Positions 5,829 through 10,635 of a stretch of DNA of 10,635 nucleotides are shown in pieces. Each line of letters starts with the position of its first letter. Within the stretch, counting starts at the first letter, position 1. A program made the translations under genes and the position numbers. A model generated the notes under the pieces. That model did no database searches. It had not been told where the DNA came from and saw only the letters and a program-made list of their open reading frames with translations. Location of the stretch: contig URNJ01000053.1 in NCBI GenBank assembly GCA_900549215.1, positions 1 through 10,635 of the forward strand, in the 5' to 3' direction. This stretch comes from an uncultured Collinsella sp. Its GTDB lineage: Bacteria > Actinomycetota > Coriobacteriia > Coriobacteriales > Coriobacteriaceae.

Positions 5829-6425
5829 ATGGCAATCGACAGGACTCCTGTTCTTAAGCGCTGCCGTCAGCTCGGGATCGATCCCGCTGAGCTCGGTTAC
5901 AGCAGCAAGAAGGAATCTATCCGTCAGCCCAAGCGCCGTCGCAAGGAATCTGAGTACGGCATGCAGCTGCGCGAGAAGCAGAAGGTCAAGTTCATCTATG
6001 GCGTTCTGGAGAAGCAGTTCCACGGCTACTTCAACAAGGCCCGCAAGATGAACGGCGTCACCGGTGAGAACCTCATGATCATCCTTGAGTCTCGCCTCGA
6101 CAACGTCGTCTTCCGTCTTGGCTTCGCCCGCACCCGCAAAGAGGCTCGTCAGTCCGTCCGTCACGGTCACTTTACCGTGAACGGCAAGCGCGTGGACATC
6201 CCGTCCTACCGCGTCAAGGCCGGCGACGTCGTCGCTGTCGGCGAGAAGTTCCGTGACCTCCTCCCCATCAAGGAGGCCCTGATTTCCTCCGAGCGCTTTG
6301 AGGTCCCTGGCTGGCTCGAGGTCGATATCGAGAAGCTGTCTGGTAACGTGCTCGCTCTGCCGACGCGTGAGCAGATCAGCGGTGATATCAACGAGCAGCT
6401 CATCGTCGAGCTCTACTCTAAGTAG
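5829..6425 (+). CDS. rpsD: 30S ribosomal protein S4 (uS4), zinc-free form
   Basis: S4 nucleates assembly of the small-subunit body by binding the 16S 5' domain, and in some bacteria is a translational repressor of its operon. The 198-residue protein has the C-terminal S4 RNA-binding domain (R-L-D-N-V-V-F-R-L-G-F-A-R-T-R-K-E-A-R-Q-S-V-R-H-G-H-F, about residues 89-116, then V-N-G-K-R-V-D-I-P-S-Y). The N-terminus has a single cysteine (V-L-K-R-C-R), so it lacks the four-cysteine zinc site of the zinc-binding variants. Ribosome-binding site GAAAGGA (5812-5818), 10 bases before the ATG. If an S4-type control exists here, the infA-rpmJ structured region is the best candidate target. Confidence 0.97.
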   Translation: MAIDRTPVLKRCRQLGIDPAELGYSSKKESIRQPKRRRKESEYGMQLREKQKVKFIYGVLEKQFHGYFNKARKMNGVTGENLMIILESRLDNVVFRLGFARTRKEARQSVRHGHFTVNGKRVDIPSYRVKAGDVVAVGEKFRDLLPIKEALISSERFEVPGWLEVDIEKLSGNVLALPTREQISGDINEQLIVELYSK

Positions 6426-6457
6426 TCCATCCGGGCTGCTGAGGCTGGAGGTAATAC

Positions 6458-7399
6458 ATGTCAGAATTCATTAGGCCTCAGGTTCAGGTCGAAGAGATCA
6501 ACGAGACGTCTGCTCGTGTCTCCGTCGAGCCGCTCGAGCGTGGCTACGGCGATACGCTGGGTAACTCCCTTCGTCGCGTTCTTCTGTCCTCGCTCGAGGG
6601 TGCCGCCGTCGAGGCTATTCAGATCGATGGTGCGCAGCACGAGTTCATGACCATCCCTAACATGGTCGAGGATGTCACCGACATCGTCCTGAATGTCAAG
6701 GGTCTTGTCTTCAGGGCTCTCGGCACGACCGACGAGGCGACCGCCACCATCTCGGTTGACGGCCCCTGCGAGGTCACCGGTGCGGACTTCTTTATTCCGT
6801 CCGAGTTTGAGCTGGTCAACCCCGAGCAGCACATTGCTACGCTCACCGAGGGTGGCCATCTCACCATGAGCATGCGCATCGGCTATGGCCGCGGCTATGT
6901 TTCTGGCGAGGCAAACAAGCGCGACAACGATCCCATCGGTGTGATCCACGTCGACTCGCTGTACTCGCCGGTTTCCCGTTGCGCCAAGCTCGTTGAGGCT
7001 TGCCGTGTCGGTCAGCACACCGACTACGACCGCCTTGTCCTCGAGATCGAGACCAACGGCTCCATCGCCCCGCGCGACGCCGTGGTCCAGGCTGCCAATA
7101 TCATCAACCAGCATATGGCCGCCTTTATGAACCTTGCCGAGACCCCCGAGGTCGAGGAGGAGGCTTCGATCTTCGCTCCCGAGGTCACCAACGACAACGC
7201 CGAGCTGGACAAGCAGATCGAGGATCTGGACCTTTCCGTCCGTTCCTACAACTGCCTTAAGCGCGCCAGCATTCACTCGGTCCGTCAGCTCGTTGAGTTC
7301 TCGGAGAACGATCTGCTCAACATCCGTAACTTCGGTGTTAAGTCGATCGAGGAAGTGAAGGACAAGCTTGAGTCCATGGGCCTGAGCCTGAAGGCTTAA
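6458..7399 (+). CDS. rpoA: DNA-directed RNA polymerase subunit alpha
   Basis: The alpha subunit dimerises to seed assembly of RNA polymerase, and its C-terminal domain touches UP elements and activators. The 313-residue protein shows the N-terminal domain with G-Y-G-D-T-L-G-N-S-L-R-R-V-L-L-S-S-L-E-G (29-48), F-M-T-I-P-N-M-V-E-D-V (63-73) and D-N-D-P-I-G-V-I-H-V-D (156-166). An acidic linker at about 229-250 follows, then the C-terminal domain from residue 255 on. That domain keeps R262, N265 and C266 (equivalent to E. coli R265, N268 and C269, the DNA-contacting group) and N-F-G-V-K-S at 291-296. All key DNA-binding residues are present, so UP-element recognition should be intact. Ribosome-binding site GGAGGT at 6447-6452. 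Confidence 0.98.
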   Translation: MSEFIRPQVQVEEINETSARVSVEPLERGYGDTLGNSLRRVLLSSLEGAAVEAIQIDGAQHEFMTIPNMVEDVTDIVLNVKGLVFRALGTTDEATATISVDGPCEVTGADFFIPSEFELVNPEQHIATLTEGGHLTMSMRIGYGRGYVSGEANKRDNDPIGVIHVDSLYSPVSRCAKLVEACRVGQHTDYDRLVLEIETNGSIAPRDAVVQAANIINQHMAAFMNLAETPEVEEEASIFAPEVTNDNAELDKQIEDLDLSVRSYNCLKRASIHSVRQLVEFSENDLLNIRNFGVKSIEEVKDKLESMGLSLKA

Positions 7400-7429
7400 T
7401 GCTTCGCATATTTGAGGAGAAACTAGACC

Positions 7430-7897
7430 ATGCGTCACAACGTTAAGAAGGGCCTGAAGCTCGGCACCGATGCGAGCCACACCAAGGCCATGAAGAAGAG
7501 CCTTGCTAAGGCCCTCTTCGAGAACGACCGCATCAAGACCACCGAGACCCGCGCTAAGGCGCTGCGTTCGGTCGTCGACCCGATCATCACTTGGGCCAAG
7601 AAGGGCGACCTGCACTCTCGTCGTCTGGCTATCGCCAAGCTCGGCGATAAGCAGCTCGTTGCCGAGATCTTCGACAAGGCTGCCCAGGGCATGTGGCAGG
7701 ACCGCAACGGCGGTTACACCCGCATCATGAAGCTCGGCAACCGCAAGGGCGACAACGCTCCCATCGTTATCATGGAGCTCGTCACCGAGCCTTGCACGCC
7801 TAAGGCCAAGAAGGCCGCTCCGGCCCCCAAGAAGGCCGCTGCTCCCAAGAAGGTCGAGGCCGTCGAGGAGGCTCCCGCTGAGGAGACCGCTGAGTAG
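7430..7897 (+). CDS. rplQ: 50S ribosomal protein L17 (bL17) with alanine/lysine/proline-rich tail
   Basis: L17 binds near the polypeptide exit on the large subunit. The core (residues 1 to about 120) is typical: M-R-H-N-V-K-K-G-L-K-L-G-T-D-A-S-H-T-K-A-M at the start, then T-T-E-T-R-A-K-A-L-R at 37-46 and G-G-Y-T-R-I-M-K-L-G-N-R-K-G-D-N-A-P at 94-111. Residues 121-155 are an extra tail, first basic (repeats like K-K-A-A-P-A-P-K-K-A-A-A-P-K-K) and then acidic (E-E-A-P-A-E-E-T-A-E). E. coli L17 (127 residues) lacks it; such tails are common in actinobacterial L17. Ribosome-binding site GAGGAG (7414-7419). It is the last gene before the terminator. Confidence 0.97.
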   Translation: MRHNVKKGLKLGTDASHTKAMKKSLAKALFENDRIKTTETRAKALRSVVDPIITWAKKGDLHSRRLAIAKLGDKQLVAEIFDKAAQGMWQDRNGGYTRIMKLGNRKGDNAPIVIMELVTEPCTPKAKKAAPAPKKAAAPKKVEAVEEAPAEETAE

Positions 7898-7922
7898 ACA
7901 TTCCGTCTGCATAGGCTATATT
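7895..7922 (+). promoter_or_regulatory. Promoter-like sequence between rplQ stop and terminator, probably for truA
   Basis: TAGACA (7895-7900, five of six -35 bases) and TATATT (7917-7922, five of six -10 bases) are separated by 16 bases. It is the best promoter match noticed in the window. The -35 overlaps the rplQ stop codon. The expected start near 7929 lies inside the left arm of the terminator hairpin, so such a transcript would carry only part of the hairpin and should read on into truA. Confidence 0.6.
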
Positions 7923-7923
7923 C

Positions 7924-7954
7924 GAGGGGTACGTTCGCGTACCCCTCTTTTTTT
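7924..7954 (+). terminator. Intrinsic terminator of the rpoA-rplQ transcript
   Basis: A perfect 10-base-pair stem (7924-7933 with 7938-7947) has a TTCG tetraloop (7934-7937) and is followed by seven Ts (7948-7954). It lies 26 bases after the rplQ stop and closes the ribosomal block. There is no A-run on the 5' side, so it is not bidirectional. Confidence 0.95.
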
Positions 7955-7980
7955 GTCGCGATACCGTTACTTGTTTGTTG

Positions 7981-7984
7981 GGAG
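7981..7984 (+). promoter_or_regulatory. Ribosome-binding site that decides the truA start
   Basis: GGAG stands 5 bases before the ATG at 7990. The in-frame TTG candidates at 7975 and 7978 lie upstream of this site, so the ATG is preferred. The site is short and close, implying modest translation compared with the ribosomal genes. Confidence 0.65.
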
Positions 7985-7989
7985 CGCCC

Positions 7990-8814
7990 ATGACTGCGCC
8001 GTCTGATTTCAATTCGACCCCCGAGCTTGACGCCACGCTCGTATTTCGTGTGGCCTATGATGGTTCATCGTATAGCGGATTTGCCGAGCAGCCGGGACAG
8101 ACGACGGTTGCGGGTGAGCTACGTCGAGCCATCGAGACGCTGCTTCGCCGCCCGATCGATTTGACGTGCGCGGGGCGTACCGATGCCGGCGTTCATGCCG
8201 TGGCTCAGTACATCAGCGTGCCCGTAACGGACGCTGAGCTCGCGTGTACGCGCCGTAGGTGGCTGCGGGCCATGGATGCCCTGCTGCCCAAAGATATCGC
8301 CATCAACGAGGTCTACAAGGCTCGTAAGGGCTTTTCTGCGCGCTTTGACGCGCGCTCTCGCACTTACACCTATCGCATTGCCGATCGTGATGCGCGGCCC
8401 GTGCTGTCACGCGGTGCTGTGTGGTGGCATCGCTATCCCCTCGACGTCGATGCGATGGCGGCCGCCTGCCCTGCGCTTTTGGGCGATCAGGACTTTAAAA
8501 GCTTTTGCAAGGTTGCCTCTGCCGTGGGCAAACCTACGCACCGCTGCGTAATGCGCGCCGAGTTTGGCCATGAGGTTGCGTTTGGCGAGGACATCCTGAC
8601 GTTTAACATCGAGGGCAATGCGTTTCTGCATTCGATGGTCCGTACGATCGTTGGCACGCTTGTCGAGATTGGCATGCATCGCCGTGAACCCGAGTGGATG
8701 CGCGAGGTCATCGATGCTTGCGACCGTACCGCTGCAGGCCCCACGGCTCCTGCCTGCGGCCTTACGTTTATGGGCGTGGATTACGATCCCGCCGAGCTTG
8801 TCGTGCTCGACTAG
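7990..8814 (+). CDS. truA: tRNA pseudouridine synthase A (positions 38-40)
   Basis: TruA converts uridines at positions 38, 39 and 40 of the anticodon stem of many tRNAs to pseudouridine, which stabilises decoding. The 274-residue protein has the expected F-R-V-A-Y-D-G-S-S-Y-S-G-F start (about 19-31) and the catalytic motif A-G-R-T-D-A-G-V-H-A (61-70), in which D65 is the catalytic aspartate (E. coli D60). Then come R-F-D-A-R-S-R-T-Y-T-Y-R-I and, near the end, G-N-A-F-L-H-S-M-V-R-T-I-V-G-T-L-V-E-I-G. The N-terminal 15 or so residues are a non-conserved lead-in, so a slightly different start is possible. It follows the rplQ terminator and may be expressed from the promoter at 7895-7922. truA downstream of rplQ is a common order. 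Confidence 0.96.
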   Translation: MTAPSDFNSTPELDATLVFRVAYDGSSYSGFAEQPGQTTVAGELRRAIETLLRRPIDLTCAGRTDAGVHAVAQYISVPVTDAELACTRRRWLRAMDALLPKDIAINEVYKARKGFSARFDARSRTYTYRIADRDARPVLSRGAVWWHRYPLDVDAMAAACPALLGDQDFKSFCKVASAVGKPTHRCVMRAEFGHEVAFGEDILTFNIEGNAFLHSMVRTIVGTLVEIGMHRREPEWMREVIDACDRTAAGPTAPACGLTFMGVDYDPAELVVLD

Positions 8815-8960
8815 GGGAGGGCTCGACGCGCCGTTCGTCGGCACCTGTCATCTGTGGGCTGCGCGTGTGCAACATCTGTTCTTGGCGTGCAGTGCAACCG
8901 GTGTCTCATTGCTTTTATTGCCGGGGTGTACCATGAACGACAGTTTGATTCATTGCTGTC

Positions 8961-8967
8961 GAGAGGA
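8961..8967 (+). promoter_or_regulatory. Ribosome-binding site for the TTG start at 8976
   Basis: GAGAGGA lies 8 bases before the TTG. It is the only good Shine-Dalgarno between truA and the glycosyltransferase-like gene and sets its start. Confidence 0.75.
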
Positions 8968-8975
8968 CGGATAAC

Positions 8976-10016
8976 TTGGTTCGACGTGGCTCGCATCCGC
9001 GACTTTCGGTGATCCTTGTAGTAGAAGGTTCGCCCAGCTATGCGATGCGTGCGCTCGAGAGTATCCAGAACCAAGACCTCTATGATTTGCAGATTGTCGT
9101 TGTCTGCCGCGATGCTGCGCCCGGTGTGCGCCATTCGCTTCAAGTTGCTGCCGACAGGGACATCCATATTGATTTGATTGACGTCGAGGACGCGAAGCGC
9201 GGCGCTTGTCTTCGTGCCGGTTTTGATGCCTCGCGCGGCTCTCAAATCATCGCCATGAACGCCGATGAGTGGTTTGCTCCGCAGGCCCTTTCCAAGATGG
9301 TCGATATCGCGTGCGATACTGCGGCAGACATTGTGCTCCCCTCGGTGTCGCTCGATCGATACGATGCGCATCGCGAGCGTCATTCGCGCGTCTTGGATGC
9401 TGCCCCTATTGCCATAGAAGACGAGTCTTCTATGGTGACTGGGCTGCCCCAGTTGATTTTGGGCGGCCTAGTCGCTCAGACCGCTGGCGTGATGTATAGC
9501 CGTCCGCTGTTTGAGGCATGCCTGTCGCGCGGCAAGGCGTACCGTACGGTTGAGTTTATGGCTTATGCGCTCTCGCAGGCACGATTCGTGTCCGGCTGCG
9601 GCGACGCTTGTTTCCACGCGGTGGCACCTAAGCTTACAGATGCCTTTGATCCCACCATGTATGCCAGGATATCCGATGACACTCGAGCGCTCGACGAGCT
9701 TGCGGACTCACTCTCGGAAGCAGATAGCGGTGGTCGGCTCAAGCTGGCAAGCCAAAAGTTCTACTTTGCCGGACTGGTCGCCTGCATCGAGAATTTGTGT
9801 CTAAGCCCGCATGGGGTGTCGTCAATTGAGCGTTCCGCCCGCATGCGTGATATGCTCGAGGCGCCTCGAACCCGTCAGATGGTCGCCGCGCTCAAGGACA
9901 ACCATCGGGGACTCGGTCTGTTGTTTGGGCCGATCGCCAGCGCCAAGCCCGCGCGCTGCGTGATGTGTACGCATCTGGCAGCTTTTCTTAACCGGACGGG
10001 CGCAAAAACCGCCTAA
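8976..10016 (+). CDS. GT-A / family 2-like glycosyltransferase with altered active-site residues
   Basis: A 346-residue protein whose first 110 residues look like a family 2 (GT-A fold) glycosyltransferase: P-R-L-S-V-I-L-V-V (8-16), S-I-Q-N-Q-D-L-Y-D-L-Q-I-V-V-V (29-43) and G-S-Q-I-I-A-M-N-A-D-E-W-F-A-P (88-102). Such enzymes transfer sugars from nucleotide-sugars to cell-surface polymers. No signal peptide or membrane helix is evident, so it is probably cytoplasmic or membrane-associated. Important acidic positions differ: the usual D-D-G-S after the third strand is C-R-D-A (44-47), and the D-x-D-D-W motif is N-A-D-E-W (95-99). The C-terminal 230 residues have no motif I recognise beyond a loose S-K-A cluster. 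Sugar and acceptor are unknown; it may be a weakly active or non-catalytic relative. Third positions are less C/G-biased than in the ribosomal genes, as expected for low expression. The TTG start is supported by GAGAGGA. Confidence 0.7.
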   Translation: MVRRGSHPRLSVILVVEGSPSYAMRALESIQNQDLYDLQIVVVCRDAAPGVRHSLQVAADRDIHIDLIDVEDAKRGACLRAGFDASRGSQIIAMNADEWFAPQALSKMVDIACDTAADIVLPSVSLDRYDAHRERHSRVLDAAPIAIEDESSMVTGLPQLILGGLVAQTAGVMYSRPLFEACLSRGKAYRTVEFMAYALSQARFVSGCGDACFHAVAPKLTDAFDPTMYARISDDTRALDELADSLSEADSGGRLKLASQKFYFAGLVACIENLCLSPHGVSSIERSARMRDMLEAPRTRQMVAALKDNHRGLGLLFGPIASAKPARCVMCTHLAAFLNRTGAKTA

Positions 10017-10024
10017 ACGGGCTC

Positions 10025-10060
10025 ATTTCGAAACAAATTTGCATAGAATTGTTTCGAAAT
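10025..10060 (+). promoter_or_regulatory. Perfect 12-base inverted repeat, candidate operator upstream of argR
   Basis: ATTTCGAAACAA (10025-10036) and its exact reverse complement (10049-10060) flank a 12-base spacer. Each arm also contains the self-complementary TTTCGAAA. A -10-like TAGAAT (10044-10049) lies between the arms, without a clear -35. The absence of a T-run after the repeat argues against a terminator; a dimeric regulator bound over a promoter is the simplest reading. Confidence 0.55.
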
Positions 10061-10101
10061 GCGTTCTTATACACAAAAGCCTTCAAATAGCGTTAAACTA
10101 T

Positions 10102-10116
10102 TCAATCACTGATTGA
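10102..10116 (+). promoter_or_regulatory. Perfect 15-base palindrome just upstream of argR
   Basis: TCAATCACTGATTGA (7 + 1 + 7 bases) lies 33 bases before the argR start and 18 before its ribosome-binding site. Its size and symmetry suit a dimeric DNA-binding protein. It contains ATTCA overlapping its left edge (10100-10104), which resembles one ArgR half-site, but a full ARG box is not visible. Confidence 0.4.
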
Positions 10117-10134
10117 TTGTCTCCGCCATCTTTT

Positions 10135-10144
10135 GGAGAGAGGG
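10135..10144 (+). promoter_or_regulatory. Ribosome-binding site that decides the argR start
   Basis: GGAGAGAGGG lies 5 bases before the ATG at 10150. An upstream in-frame TTG at 10117 has no such site and would add 11 unrelated residues. Confidence 0.8.
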
Positions 10145-10149
10145 TTTGT

Positions 10150-10587
10150 ATGGCTAAAAAACGCAATGGGCGCCAGGATGCCATTAGAGATATTGTGCGC
10201 AATAAGGACGTCCGCACGCAGCGCGTGCTGGTCGATGAGCTCCGCGCTATGGGCTTTGATTGCACGCAGGCGACTGTCTCTCGCGATATTGCCGATATGG
10301 GGCTGCGTAAGCTCCCTGAGGGCATCTATGTTCTGGCAGAGGACCTGCACCTGCAGCGTATGGTTTCCGAGCTCGTAACGGGCGTTCTGCGCACCGATAA
10401 TCTGGTTATGATCAAGGCTCAGCCTGGCACGGCTTCCGGCATCGCCGCCGCTGTTGATGCGGCAGAGCTGCCCGATGTGCTTGGCTCGCTTGCCGGCAAC
10501 GATACGATTTTGGTTATTGCCCAGACGGCCGAGGACGGCGAGCGTCTTGAGGCGCTGATCAATAAGCTGAGCAATTCTCGCAAGTAG
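10150..10587 (+). CDS. argR: Arginine repressor ArgR family
   Basis: ArgR proteins are hexameric, arginine-responsive DNA-binding regulators of arginine synthesis and catabolism. The 145-residue length is normal. The N-terminal winged helix-turn-helix (about 1-70) has the family recognition helix T-Q-A-T-V-S-R-D-I (39-47) followed by L-R-K-L-P-E-G-I-Y. The C-terminal oligomerisation and arginine-binding domain has P-G-T-A-S-G-I-A-A-A-V-D (92-103) and A-G-N-D-T-I-L-V-I (115-123). The usual G-D-D there is G-N-D, so one aspartate of the arginine pocket is replaced by N117. No arginine biosynthesis gene is next to it in the window. In many Gram-positives argR precedes recN, but the window ends too soon to tell. 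The palindromes upstream could mediate autoregulation. Confidence 0.93.
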   Translation: MAKKRNGRQDAIRDIVRNKDVRTQRVLVDELRAMGFDCTQATVSRDIADMGLRKLPEGIYVLAEDLHLQRMVSELVTGVLRTDNLVMIKAQPGTASGIAAAVDAAELPDVLGSLAGNDTILVIAQTAEDGERLEALINKLSNSRK

Positions 10588-10635
10588 GCGTGCGGGCCGT
10601 GCGCTCGGCACTGCGCGCGCTGACATAGTGGCTTG

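Noticed and set aside
6461..7912. 483-codon open frame on the minus strand across rpoA and rplQ
   Set aside because: Antisense shadow of two certain genes, Leu/Gly/Asp-rich with no family resemblance; its start lies inside the rplQ end.
8815..8975. Promoter or terminator in the truA-glycosyltransferase gap
   Set aside because: Hairpins found are four to five base pairs without a T-run, and -35/-10 pairs are poor or badly spaced; the 7-base repeat GTGCAAC (8867 and 8892) is too short to interpret.
10588..10635. GC-rich sequence after argR as a possible terminator
   Set aside because: Short self-complementary pieces only, and no T-run before the window ends; the next gene is not visible.

Overview
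This window is a long stretch of the bacterial spc and alpha ribosomal-protein operons, followed by a short accessory tail. It runs on the + strand: the 3' end of rplF, then rplR, rpsE, rpmD, rplO, secY, adk, map, infA, rpmJ, rpsM, rpsK, rpsD, rpoA, rplQ, then truA, a glycosyltransferase-like gene and an argR-type repressor. No real gene was found on the minus strand. The DNA is GC-rich, with strong C/G preference at third codon positions in the ribosomal genes. Adenylate kinase has a four-cysteine zinc lid, the gene order is the Gram-positive type (secY-adk-map-infA-rpmJ-rpsM), and TTG and GTG starts are used freely. Together with the protein sequences this points to a GC-rich Gram-positive, most likely an actinobacterium of the Coriobacteriia (Collinsella-like). 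That placement is inference from sequence flavour, not a database result.

Positions 1-4414 (spc part): rplF tail, an intergenic hairpin, then tightly packed genes with gaps of only a few bases or overlaps (rplO/secY by 7 bases, adk/map by 4). They encode parts of both ribosomal subunits, the SecY translocation pore, adenylate kinase and methionine aminopeptidase. Positions 4415-7897 (alpha part): a promoter-like sequence precedes infA, and a structured RNA region with two competing stems lies between infA and rpmJ. Then come rpmJ, rpsM, rpsK, rpsD, rpoA and rplQ. This block ends in a textbook intrinsic terminator with a UUCG loop at 7924-7954.

Positions 7898-10635: a good promoter-like sequence sits between the rplQ stop and the terminator hairpin. 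A transcript from it would start inside the hairpin and escape termination, which would serve truA. Next is a GT-A-like protein whose acidic nucleotide/metal-binding positions are altered. It is followed by an intergenic region with two strong palindromic elements, and then an ArgR-family repressor with a changed arginine-site residue.

Most of the window is conserved housekeeping DNA. The points that deserve attention are regulatory (infA-rpmJ RNA, promoter inside the rplQ terminator, operators before argR), plus the diverged glycosyltransferase. I see no mobile element, CRISPR array, tRNA or rRNA, and no convincing undescribed multi-gene system.
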